A DNA stretch of 64,000 nt from Polaromonas sp. (GTDB lineage Bacteria > Pseudomonadota > Gammaproteobacteria > Burkholderiales > Burkholderiaceae_C). Where the stretch lies: NCBI GenBank assembly GCA_013298815.1, contig JAAFJF010000009.1:1-64000 (forward strand), in the 5' to 3' direction. Below the pieces are notes generated by a model. The model did no database searches, was not told the DNA's origin, and saw only the letters and a program-made list of their open reading frames with translations. Positions 36,231 through 44,332 of this stretch are shown piece after piece (within the stretch, counting starts at the first letter, position 1; each line of letters begins with the position of its first letter). The translations under genes and the position numbers were made by a program.

Positions 36231-37051
36231 GCAGCAAAGATTTGGCGCAACAGCAGCGCGATTTATTGCAAATAATTTTTATATCAAAAAATATAGCTGC
36301 TCAGGCAGCAAATACGCTGGATAGAGGGATAAAAGCACCTTTAAATTCATATTTAATCAGAGGTTTGCAAACCTACCAAGCCAATGCCGCTGCATCGGCT
36401 CTGCGCTGCTTGCAAACCGCTTACCCCGTGATTGCACAACTCACCGGAGAAGCAGCTTTCGAGCACCTCGCCCACGATTTTTGGGCTCAGCACCCGCCCG
36501 AGCGTGGCGATTTGGCGCAGTGGGGTGGCAAACTTGCTGCTTTTATAAGCACTATTACTGCACTGAAGCCTGAACCCTATTTGGCGGACGTAGCAAGGGC
36601 TGAATGGGCATTGCACCTAGCCGCCACAGCGGCAGATCAGCTGACTGACATGGCCAGTTTTTCACAACTTGCAAAACAAGATCCACAAGCGCTCACCTTG
36701 CGGTTGGCACCCGGCACGACGCTCATCCAAAGTCACTACCCAGTGGCCAGCCTGCTTACAGCCCACCTGTACGCCAGCCCCAGCTTTGAGGAGGTGGGGC
36801 AAAAGTTGCGGGAGAAACTTGCTGAAACCGCCCTGATTTGGCGTCATGGGCTGCGTCCTAAGGTCTCGCATTGCCAGGCAGCCGAAGCGGCTTTCTTGGG
36901 GCAATTACTTCAAGGGGCATCGCTTTTAGCCGCGCTAGAAAGCAGTGAACTTGCCGCTCAGGGCGGGGCTGAGTCCGAGTCATTTGACTTGCAACTTTGG
37001 CTACCCTCAGCCGTGCAAAGCGGCTTACTGCTAGGCGTTCTGCCGGCTTAG
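36227..37051 (+). CDS. bufC: DUF2063 (HvfC/BufC) partner protein of the MNIO enzyme
   Basis: 274-residue putative DNA-binding-domain (DUF2063) protein, the usual partner of DUF692 enzymes that recognises the precursor peptide. The N-terminal helix [13 protein letters not shown] is followed by [31 protein letters not shown] and [16 protein letters not shown], all typical. Between the helix and that region, residues 19-35 ([17 protein letters not shown]) are encoded by a copy of the dispersed repeat. Relatives appear to have a short linker there, so this looks like a real insertion. No DoxX (bufD-like) gene follows. Confidence 0.88.
   Translation: MSSKDLAQQQRDLLQIIFISKNIAAQAANTLDRGIKAPLNSYLIRGLQTYQANAAASALRCLQTAYPVIAQLTGEAAFEHLAHDFWAQHPPERGDLAQWGGKLAAFISTITALKPEPYLADVARAEWALHLAATAADQLTDMASFSQLAKQDPQALTLRLAPGTTLIQSHYPVASLLTAHLYASPSFEEVGQKLREKLAETALIWRHGLRPKVSHCQAAEAAFLGQLLQGASLLAALESSELAAQGGAESESFDLQLWLPSAVQSGLLLGVLPA
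36281..36330 (+). repeat. dispersed 55-bp element, copy 8 (inside bufC)
   Basis: Contains TATCAAAAAATATAGC, then TCAGGCAGCAAATACGC, then TGGATAGAGG. It lies in the sense direction and is translated [13 protein letters not shown], the same frame as the copies in the pCuAC and DUF3025 genes. Confidence 0.88.
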
Positions 37052-37092
37052 ATCTGCGTTAAATCAACTGATAGCCATGCCACAATAAGTGC

Positions 37093-37854
37093 ATGAACAG
37101 CCTCAAACAACGACTTGGCCAGCGACTGAGCCGCTATTTAAGCGAACCCGGCCACACGGCGGGAACAGCAGCGCCTACGCGAATGGATTTACTAGCTCAC
37201 GTGCTACGCCCAGCGGACGTTTTGTTGGTGGAAGGTACGTCTCGCGTGAGCAGCGCCATCAAGTATTTGACCCAATCGACCTGGTCGCACGCAGCTTTGT
37301 ATGTTGGGCAGTCTGTCACGGGTGAGAGCCAGTTTTTAGAGGCGGACATGGTACATGGCGTGCGTTTGGTAACTTTGGCACATTTCACGGGTTTTCACTG
37401 CCGCGTTTGCCGACCTGTGAGTTTGAGCGAGGCTGAACGACAAACCGTTTGCAACTTTGCATTGGCTCGTGTGGGTTTGCAGTACGACATGAAAAACATC
37501 GTCGATTTAGCCCGCTACTTGTTGCCCAACCCGCCCGTACCTATGCGCTGGCGAAGGCAAATGCTATCACTAGGCAGTGGCGACCCCACACGGGCGATAT
37601 GCTCCACATTGGTGGCTGAGGCGTTTGCATCCGTCCATTACCCGATTTTGCCTACGGTGGAGACGTTGCCCGCCATCGATTTACTGGGCATTCCACAGCC
37701 AAATAGCTCACGCGAGCTGCTGCATATTCGCCACCACAGCCTGTATGTGCCGCGTGATTTTGATGTCTCACCCTACTTCCAAATCGTCAAACCGACCCTT
37801 GAGGTCGGTTTTGATCACCACCAGCTGACTTGGGCGCAAATTTCAGGAAAATAG
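37093..37854 (+). CDS. YiiX/YebB-like NlpC/P60-superfamily cysteine hydrolase
   Basis: 253-residue permuted papain-fold (LRAT/YiiX-like) enzyme. VLLVEGTSRVSSAIKYLTQ and WSHAALYVGQ carry the catalytic histidine, and AICSTLVAEAFASVHYPI carries the nucleophile cysteine. Relatives cut or transfer amide or ester bonds in peptidoglycan or lipids. No signal peptide is evident. It follows bufC by 41 bases on the same strand and may be co-transcribed, but I know of no link to bufferin maturation. Confidence 0.8.
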   Translation: MNSLKQRLGQRLSRYLSEPGHTAGTAAPTRMDLLAHVLRPADVLLVEGTSRVSSAIKYLTQSTWSHAALYVGQSVTGESQFLEADMVHGVRLVTLAHFTGFHCRVCRPVSLSEAERQTVCNFALARVGLQYDMKNIVDLARYLLPNPPVPMRWRRQMLSLGSGDPTRAICSTLVAEAFASVHYPILPTVETLPAIDLLGIPQPNSSRELLHIRHHSLYVPRDFDVSPYFQIVKPTLEVGFDHHQLTWAQISGK

Positions 37855-37868
37855 CTGACTAAAACGAA

Positions 37869-37922
37869 ACTTTAGCCACTACCCAGCGCATTTTATAACG
37901 AATTAGCTATTATAAATATAGC
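37869..37922 (-). repeat. dispersed 55-bp element, copy 9 (YiiX/amt convergent junction, diverged)
   Basis: On the minus strand it keeps the hairpin GCTATATTTATAATAGC and the end block TGGCTAAAG, while the middle block is diverged (GTTATAAAATGCGC). It lies 14 bases after the YiiX-like gene stop, between convergent genes. Confidence 0.65.
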
Positions 37923-37948
37923 AAAAAACTACTTACTTACTGAGCTAA

Positions 37949-39151
37949 TCACCAGCTAACCTCGCGGTCTGGTGTCGAGCCGATTTTGTGAATCGACAAA
38001 TCTGCGCCTTCAAACTCTTCTTCTGCGCTAAGTCGAATGCCCAGCGTCGCTTTTAACAAGCCATAAACCACAATACCCCCCAGCAGTGCCCACACCACGC
38101 CCATGGTGGTGCCAATGAGTTGCGCTTGAAAGCTTACGCCGCCCATGCCGCCAAAGGCTTTTGCCCCAAAAATACCCGCTGCGATACCGCCCCAGGTGCC
38201 GCACAAGCCGTGCAGTGGCCACACGCCCAGCACGTCGTCAATCTTCCATTTGTTTTGAGTCCAGGTGAACATGACCACAAAAATCGCACCCGCAATACCA
38301 CCCACGACCAGGGCACCCAGCGGATGCATGATGTCTGAGCCCGCACACACGGCCACCAAGCCCGCCAAGGGGCCGTTGTAGACGAAACCTGGGTCGTTTT
38401 TCCCCAAAATCAGTGCCACCAAGGTACCGCCCACCATAGCCATCAACGAATTCACTGCGACCAAGCCTGAGATTTTGTCGATGGTTTGCGCGCTCATCAC
38501 GTTAAAGCCAAACCAGCCCACACACAGCACCCATGCGCCCAGCGCCAAAAACGGGATGCTGGACGGCGGATGAGCGCTCATAGAGCCGTCTTTACGGTAA
38601 CGGTTCGAGCGTGCGCCCAGCAAAATCACCGCTGGCAAAGCAATCCAGCCGCCCACAGCATGCACAACAACGCTGCCGGCAAAGTCACGGAAATTTTCAC
38701 CCGTGGTGGCTTTGATCCAATCTTGAATGCCAAACTTATTCGCCCAAGCCACGCCTTCAAACAGCGGGTAAAACAAACCAACGATAACGGCTGTAGCGAT
38801 AAGTTGTGGCCAAAACTTGGCCCGCTCAGCAATGCCACCCGAAATAATGGCTGGTATAGCGGCTGCGAACGTCAGTAAAAAGAAGAATTTGACCAATTCG
38901 TAGCCATTTTTCTCGGCCAACTGTTCAGCGCCCATGAAAAAGTTCGTGCCATACGCCACGCTGTAGCCCACCAAAAAGTAAACCACAGTGGACATGGAGA
39001 AATCGACCAAAATTTTAACCAAAGCATTCACTTGGTTCTTTTTGCGAACCGTGCCCAGCTCTAAAAAGGCAAAACCTGCATGCATGGCAAGCACCATGAT
39101 CGCGCCCAACAAAATAAAGAGCGCATCAGCGCCCTGTTTTAGTGCATCCAT
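37949..39151 (-). CDS. amt: ammonium transporter (Amt family)
   Basis: 400-residue Amt/Mep/Rh channel-like transporter with about eleven helices. The twin histidines are in SVVVHAVGGWIAL and HGLCGTWGGI, and the start GADALFILLGAIMVLAMHAGFAFLELGTVRKKNQ is typical of the shorter Amt group without a signal peptide. There is no glnK gene next to it. The 221 bp upstream (39152-39372) is shared with the divergent solute-binding protein gene and is AT-rich; I saw no good sigma-54 site in it. Confidence 0.93.
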   Translation of the reverse strand: MDALKQGADALFILLGAIMVLAMHAGFAFLELGTVRKKNQVNALVKILVDFSMSTVVYFLVGYSVAYGTNFFMGAEQLAEKNGYELVKFFFLLTFAAAIPAIISGGIAERAKFWPQLIATAVIVGLFYPLFEGVAWANKFGIQDWIKATTGENFRDFAGSVVVHAVGGWIALPAVILLGARSNRYRKDGSMSAHPPSSIPFLALGAWVLCVGWFGFNVMSAQTIDKISGLVAVNSLMAMVGGTLVALILGKNDPGFVYNGPLAGLVAVCAGSDIMHPLGALVVGGIAGAIFVVMFTWTQNKWKIDDVLGVWPLHGLCGTWGGIAAGIFGAKAFGGMGGVSFQAQLIGTTMGVVWALLGGIVVYGLLKATLGIRLSAEEEFEGADLSIHKIGSTPDREVSW

Positions 39152-39372
39152 CTCAACTCCCTTGTTTGAATATCTCTTTATTTGACTTTTATCGGTGCAT
39201 TTATTTTAAATTTAAGGAAAATGCACCTTATTAAAGCAATTTTCGCGCCAAATTGCATTTAATCGTGCATAAGCTTTGATTTGCTGCAATGCCAACAGTT
39301 ATGTACACCTATCAATTGTTATTTAAGCAAATTTTACTTATAGTTACGCATTAATATCTTTCTGATGTATCC

Positions 39373-40518
39373 ATGAAAAAATTTGTTCAATTCGCCTTAA
39401 AAACTTTTGTTTCAGCGGCTTTGCTGGCTAGCGGCAGCGCACTTTTTGCGCAGCAGGGCGTTTCAGACCGCGAAATCACCATTGGCCAATTTGCCGCCCT
39501 AACCGGACCAGCCGCGCAGCTGGGTTTGCGGATGCAAGCCGGTATCAAAGCGCAATTCGATGCCGTAAACAAGACTGGCGGCATCAATGGCAGGCAGATC
39601 AAACTGGTGGCCCGCGACGACGGCTACGAGCCTGAAAAGGCGGTTTTGGCCGTCAAAGCGCTGTTGAACGACGACCAAGCCTTTGCTTTGATTGGCTCCG
39701 TCGGCACGCCAACCACCTTGGCGGCACTGCCCATCATCAACGAGGCCAAGGTGCCGCTGATAGGACCCTTCACAGGCGCACAAGGCTTGCGCGAGCCGTT
39801 CTCGCGCCAACTATTCCATGTGCGAGCCAGCTATTTTGATGAAACTGACCGCATCGTGCAGCACTTGACGACACTGGGTGTGAAGAAAATCGCCGTTCTC
39901 TACCAAAACGACGCTTACGGCAAAGCGGGCTTGGAAGGAGTAACACGTGCTTTGACCAAGCGCCAAATGAAAGTTGTCGCGGCTGCAACCGTAGAGCGAA
40001 ACAGCGTCGATGTTGCCAAATCTATAGACGAGATTTTAAAATCTGCACCCGAAGCAGTCGTCCAAATTTCCGCTTACAAATCAAGCGCCGCCTTCATCAA
40101 ACAAGCCCGTAGTCAAGGCTTTGGTGGCCAGTTTTTCAACGTCAGCTTCGTAGGTGCAAAAGCCTTGGCGGACGAGCTGGGTGATGCAGGAAACGGTGTC
40201 GTTATCTCGCAAGTGGTTCCCTTTCCCTTCCAAGGTAGCAGCGCTGTGGTGCGTGAGTATCAGCTACGCATGACTGAATCTGGTCAAAAAGAATTCGACT
40301 TCTCCAGCTTAGAAGGTTTTTTGGCCGCCAAGGTCTTGACAGAGGGCCTCAAACGCGCGGGGCGGGGCCTGACCCGCGAAAGTTTGATTGTTGCACTTGA
40401 ATCGCTAAAAGACTTCAATATGGGCGGCTTCACCATCAACTACAGCGCCAAATCGCACGAAGGCTCAAACTTCTCAGATCTCACCATCATCGGACGTGGC
40501 GGTAAGTTTATTCACTGA
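39373..40518 (+). CDS. branched-chain amino acid-type ABC transporter solute-binding protein
   Basis: 381-residue type 1 periplasmic binding protein of the LivJ/LivK family. A signal peptide (1-26, FVSAALLASGSALFAQQ) is followed by EITIGQFAALTGPAAQLGLRMQAGIKAQFDAVNKTGGINGRQIKLVARDDGYEP, the usual first lobe. No liv permease or ATPase genes are near, so it is an orphan; orphan members bind many amides, amino acids or aromatic compounds. It is divergent from amt, which might hint at a nitrogen compound. Confidence 0.87.
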   Translation: MKKFVQFALKTFVSAALLASGSALFAQQGVSDREITIGQFAALTGPAAQLGLRMQAGIKAQFDAVNKTGGINGRQIKLVARDDGYEPEKAVLAVKALLNDDQAFALIGSVGTPTTLAALPIINEAKVPLIGPFTGAQGLREPFSRQLFHVRASYFDETDRIVQHLTTLGVKKIAVLYQNDAYGKAGLEGVTRALTKRQMKVVAAATVERNSVDVAKSIDEILKSAPEAVVQISAYKSSAAFIKQARSQGFGGQFFNVSFVGAKALADELGDAGNGVVISQVVPFPFQGSSAVVREYQLRMTESGQKEFDFSSLEGFLAAKVLTEGLKRAGRGLTRESLIVALESLKDFNMGGFTINYSAKSHEGSNFSDLTIIGRGGKFIH

Positions 40519-40539
40519 GAACCGTGTTCTAGAGGCTAA

Positions 40540-40592
40540 AATACATACCTAGCCAGCGTATTTACTGCCTGAGCAGCTATTTTATTTGTAGC
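40540..40592 (-). repeat. dispersed 55-bp element, copy 10 (convergent junction before topB)
   Basis: On the minus strand it reads GCTACAAATAAAATAGC, then TCAGGCAGTAAATACGC, then TGGCTAGG. It lies 21 bases after the solute-binding protein stop and ends 23 bases before the convergent topB stop. Confidence 0.9.
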
Positions 40593-40615
40593 AACTCAGG
40601 CAAGACAACTTCATC

Positions 40616-43576
40616 TCACTCTTTCACGAGGTGCTTACCCACAATCCCCGCCAGCTCAAACATCGTCACCTGCGGCTTGCCAAAGACGGCTAGAAGCTTG
40701 GTGTCAGCATTAATAGAGCGTTTGTCTTTGGCGTCTTGCAGGTTGTTGGCTTTGATGTAGTCCCACAACTTTTTAATGACTTGGGTGCGTAAGACCTGTT
40801 CGCCACCAATCACCGCAGCTAAGGCGTCGCTAGGCTTCAAACCACCGCTGGCTGAGACTTTGCGAGCGGCTTTTGGTTTTGCCTCAGTCGTTGTTTTGGC
40901 TGCGGCTTTCTTTGCGGGTGCTTTTTTAGCCACTACTTTCTTAGCCGCAGGTGTTTTGGCAGCTACAGTTTTGCCAAACGGGGTTTTGGTTGCACGAGCA
41001 GCACCATTTGGAGCGCCCGCCGCTGTTTTGCGCGGTGGGAACTTGGATGGTGCGAACTCAAAAATCACCTTGCCCGCCTCCTTGTCCCAAGCCAGATGCG
41101 CTTTGAACGCACGGCGGGTGCGCATGGAGACGAACTTGTCCAGCAAATCGGTTTTGCCGGTTTCCAGCAATTGGGTGAGTTGTGAGCGCTCAATCGGCTG
41201 CTGCAAAATGACCTGCCCGCTCTTGAAATCGCAGGTCGGTGTGGCTTGCGCCATGGTAGGCACTGACTTTTCACAGACGTAGTTTTTGCCGTATTCAAAC
41301 ACCGCGCTGGCGCATTTGGGGCAAGCGCCCAAGCTGGTTTGGGTGGAGAAATCGACGATTTCGCCTGTGCCATCGGCGTTTTTGTCGTCGCCAAAGTCAA
41401 ATTCCAGCTTGTAGTTTTTGGTTTCATCGTCGAATTTGATGACCATTTCAGCCGTGAAAGGCCAGCCAGCTTTGGAACGGAAGCCGTCCAAGGGGCCGAT
41501 TTTGCGGTCCGTCAAGAATTGCTCAACTTCCGCCACCTCAAACGTGCGACCCGCTGGTGTTTTACCAAAGGAGAAGCCGCAACCCTCAGTTGCATTAAGT
41601 GCGCCGGTACAGGTATATCTTCGATAGTTTTCTTTGACAATACCGCCGCAGTTCGGGCACGGCGCTTTCAAGGTGGCGTAGTCGCCGGGAATGGTGTCGC
41701 GGTCGTATTCTTTGGCTTTTTTGACCATGTGGTGGGTCATTTCAGCCACTTCCGTCATAAACGTGTCGCGGCTGAGCTTGCCTTGCTCCATCAGCGCTAA
41801 TTTGTGCTCCCACTCGCCCGTTAAATCGGCTCGAGACAGCTCCTCCACGCCCAAACCGCGCAGCAGCGTCATCAATTGGAAGGCTTTGGCCGTTGGAATC
41901 AGCTCGCGGCCTTCACGCAGCATGTATTTTTCGTTGATCAAACCCTCAATCGTCGCCGCGCGGGTAGCTGGCGTGCCCAAGCCTTTTTCTTGCATGGCTT
42001 CGCGCAGTTCGTCGTCATCAATCGTTTTGCCAGCGCCTTCCATCGCGCCCAAGAGCGTCGCCTCGGAATAACGAGCGGGTGGGCGGGTTTTCAGGCCTTT
42101 CGGGTCGACGGTTTCAGCTTTGGGCTGCTCGCCCGCTTTGACTGGAACTAGGTTGGTTGAACTTTTACCTTCGGCATCTGGCGTTTCATCCACCGCTTCT
42201 TTGCCGTAAATCGCCAGCCAGCCCGGTTTGACCAGCACTTTGCCTTCGGTTTTGAAGCTGTGTGGGGCAATGAGTGAGATGCGCGTCGTGATTTGGTATT
42301 CCGCACTCGGAAAAAACACCGCCATGAAGCGTTTCACGACCAGGTCGTACAGCTTTTGTTCTGCTTCACTCAAGCCACTGGGGGCTTGCAGCGTTGGGAT
42401 GATGGCGAAGTGATCGCTCACTTTAGCATTGTCAAAAATCCGCTTGCTGGGCTTGATGTAGTTGTTGTTCAACGCCACCAAAGCATGTGGCGCGAGGTGA
42501 CGCATGTCGCTACCGGCCAGCATCTCAAAGGTTTGGCGCACCACGGGCACGTAATCCTCAGGCAGGGCGCGTGAATCGGTACGTGGGTAGGTCAGGGCTT
42601 TGTGGCGCTCATACAGGCTCTGCGCGATGCTGAGCGTGGTTTTTGCGCTGAATCCGAACTTGCCGTTGGCCTCGCGCTGCAGAGAGGTCAAATCGAACAA
42701 CAGCGGGCTGGCTTGGGTGGTTGGCTTGCTTTCCTCGGTAACTGTGGCTTTTTTGCCACGCACAGCATCTGCAATGGCCTGGGCTTCGCGCTCTGACCAG
42801 ACGCGGTCAGCCTTGATTTCAGCGTCGTCGGCGTCTTTTTTGTGCACTGGGTTGAACCATTTGCCCGGATATTCGCCTGCTTCAGCAGCAAACGATCCGT
42901 GGATTTCCCAGTAATCGCGGCTGATAAATTTGCGGATTTTCTCTTCGCGCTCAACGACCACCGACAGCGTTGGCGTTTGAACACGTCCCACGGTTGTCAA
43001 AAAGAAGCCGCCATCGCGTGAGTTGAATGCGGTCATGGCGCGGGTGCCGTTGATGCCGACCAGCCAATCAGCCTCGGAACGGCAGCGGGCAGCGTCGGCC
43101 AGCGGCAGCATTTGCTTGTCGGTGCGCAGGCTGGTAAAGCCGTCGCGGATCGCCTGCGGCGTCATCGATTGCAGCCACAGGCGCGAAACCGGGTGCTTGG
43201 CCTTGCTGTACTGCTGGATCAGGCGGAAGATCAACTCCCCCTCGCGCCCCGCGTCACAGGCGTTGACGAAGGTGTCTACGTCCTTGCGTTTGGCGAGCTT
43301 GACAATGGCGTTGAGCCGCGTCTTGGTCTTGTCCATGGGCTTGAGGTCAAAGTGCGGCGGAATGACCGGCAAGTTGGCAAAGCTCCATTTGCCGCGCTTG
43401 ACGTCAAACTCTTCAGGTGCTTGAATCTCAAGCAAATGACCCACGGCGCTGGTGACGACGTATTTTTCGTTCTCAAAATGCTCGTCCATCTTCTCAAATT
43501 TGCCAGCGACCGGCGTGAGCGCTTTGACGATGTCATTCGCCACGGATGGCTTTTCGGCAATTACCAATGTTTTCAT
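40616..43576 (-). CDS. topB: DNA topoisomerase III with C-terminal SWIB domain
   Basis: 986-residue type IA topoisomerase. The Toprim domain has VIAEKPSVAND at the start and the acidic DAGREGELIFRLI; the active-site tyrosine is in LTYPRTDSRALP. Zinc-ribbon segments follow (CPNCGGIVKENYRR and CPKCASAVFEYG). A long Lys/Ala-rich linker (about 850-905, AAKTPAAKKVVAKKAPAKK) leads to a SWIB/MDM2-type domain (about 905-986, KPSDALAAVIGGEQVLRTQV ... INADTKLLAVFGK). SWIB is best known from eukaryotic chromatin remodellers and from chlamydial topoisomerase I. It is divergent from the SET-domain gene. Confidence 0.93.
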   Translation of the reverse strand: MKTLVIAEKPSVANDIVKALTPVAGKFEKMDEHFENEKYVVTSAVGHLLEIQAPEEFDVKRGKWSFANLPVIPPHFDLKPMDKTKTRLNAIVKLAKRKDVDTFVNACDAGREGELIFRLIQQYSKAKHPVSRLWLQSMTPQAIRDGFTSLRTDKQMLPLADAARCRSEADWLVGINGTRAMTAFNSRDGGFFLTTVGRVQTPTLSVVVEREEKIRKFISRDYWEIHGSFAAEAGEYPGKWFNPVHKKDADDAEIKADRVWSEREAQAIADAVRGKKATVTEESKPTTQASPLLFDLTSLQREANGKFGFSAKTTLSIAQSLYERHKALTYPRTDSRALPEDYVPVVRQTFEMLAGSDMRHLAPHALVALNNNYIKPSKRIFDNAKVSDHFAIIPTLQAPSGLSEAEQKLYDLVVKRFMAVFFPSAEYQITTRISLIAPHSFKTEGKVLVKPGWLAIYGKEAVDETPDAEGKSSTNLVPVKAGEQPKAETVDPKGLKTRPPARYSEATLLGAMEGAGKTIDDDELREAMQEKGLGTPATRAATIEGLINEKYMLREGRELIPTAKAFQLMTLLRGLGVEELSRADLTGEWEHKLALMEQGKLSRDTFMTEVAEMTHHMVKKAKEYDRDTIPGDYATLKAPCPNCGGIVKENYRRYTCTGALNATEGCGFSFGKTPAGRTFEVAEVEQFLTDRKIGPLDGFRSKAGWPFTAEMVIKFDDETKNYKLEFDFGDDKNADGTGEIVDFSTQTSLGACPKCASAVFEYGKNYVCEKSVPTMAQATPTCDFKSGQVILQQPIERSQLTQLLETGKTDLLDKFVSMRTRRAFKAHLAWDKEAGKVIFEFAPSKFPPRKTAAGAPNGAARATKTPFGKTVAAKTPAAKKVVAKKAPAKKAAAKTTTEAKPKAARKVSASGGLKPSDALAAVIGGEQVLRTQVIKKLWDYIKANNLQDAKDKRSINADTKLLAVFGKPQVTMFELAGIVGKHLVKE

Positions 43577-43654
43577 TTTTTTGATCTCGTTAAATTCAAC
43601 GTGTTTACTTCAACAATTTATATCAATATTTAATCTAGCTACAATTCAGCATCT

Positions 43655-43681
43655 CGCGTGCGCACGCGCACATGCGCGCAC
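43655..43681. other. 27-nt alternating purine-pyrimidine tract (Z-DNA-prone)
   Basis: Every base from 43655 to 43681 alternates pyrimidine-purine, mostly CG, CA and TG steps (it begins CGCGTGCGCAC). Such tracts adopt left-handed Z-DNA under negative supercoiling. It lies in the 5' region between topB (start 43576) and the SET-domain gene, where it could act as a supercoiling-sensitive switch. It also contains palindromes GTGCGCAC and TGCGCGCA. Confidence 0.85.
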
Positions 43682-43755
43682 CCGGACGTATTAAACATAC
43701 CAAATTTTTTGGCTGTGTTGAAAAAATCTTTTATCGACCCCGAAAAAAAATAACC

Positions 43756-44322
43756 GTGGCAACAAAAACTCCTTCAACGAAAACATCTGGCAAAACAGCT
43801 AGTAAGACGGTCAAAAAACCGGTTTCTCCAGCGAAAGCAGCTGCAAAATCAACGCCTAAACCTGCGACAAAACGTATTGCCGTACGTACTTCTGGCGTAC
43901 ACGGAAAAGGTGTGTTTGCTGAGGTGAATATTGCCGAAGGGGAGACTTTGATTGAGTACAAAGGTGAAATCATCACCTGGCCAGAAGCCTTACGACGCCA
44001 CCCGCATGACCCGTCTGACCCGAACCACACCTTCTACTTTTCTATCGATGAAAAGCATGTGATTGATGGCAAAGTGAACGGTAATTCAGCCCGTTGGATC
44101 AACCATTCATGCGACCCCAGCTGCGAAGCGGACGAGCAAAATGGCCGTGTTTTCATCAAAGCGCTGCGTAATATTAAGGCTGGCGAAGAGCTGAATTACG
44201 ACTATGGGTTGGTGATTGATGAGCGCTACACCCCAAAACTGAAGGCTGAATACCCGTGTTGGTGTGGCTCTAAAAACTGCCGTGGCACGCTATTAGCGCC
44301 CAAACGGGGTCCTCGGAAATAA
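43756..44322 (+). CDS. SET-domain protein-lysine methyltransferase with histone H1-like N-terminus
   Basis: SAM-dependent protein-lysine methyltransferase of the SET family. The SET core has HGKGVFAEVNIAEGETLIEYKGEII, SARWINHSCDPSCEA (the knot with the catalytic NHS/C segment), GEELNYDYG, and a post-SET CWCGSKNCRG that would bind zinc. The first about 50 residues are Lys/Thr/Ala/Pro-rich (TKTSGKTASKTVKKPVSPAK), like a histone H1 tail. I prefer the GTG at 43756 (188 residues); the ATG at 43672 lies in the alternating purine-pyrimidine tract, and neither has a clear ribosome binding site. birA follows by 10 bases. The substrate is unknown. Confidence 0.82.
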   Translation: MATKTPSTKTSGKTASKTVKKPVSPAKAAAKSTPKPATKRIAVRTSGVHGKGVFAEVNIAEGETLIEYKGEIITWPEALRRHPHDPSDPNHTFYFSIDEKHVIDGKVNGNSARWINHSCDPSCEADEQNGRVFIKALRNIKAGEELNYDYGLVIDERYTPKLKAEYPCWCGSKNCRGTLLAPKRGPRK

Positions 44323-44332
44323 TGGGTAAGCG

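Noticed and set aside
39230-39300. Possible sigma-54 promoter (TGCACG ... ATGCA) upstream of amt
   Set aside because: The spacing between the two half-sites is one base too long and the -24 GG is not conserved.
43672-43755. ATG at 43672 as the start of the SET protein
   Set aside because: It lies in the alternating purine-pyrimidine tract, has no ribosome binding site, and the added 28 residues do not resemble the Lys-rich tail; the GTG at 43756 is preferred.
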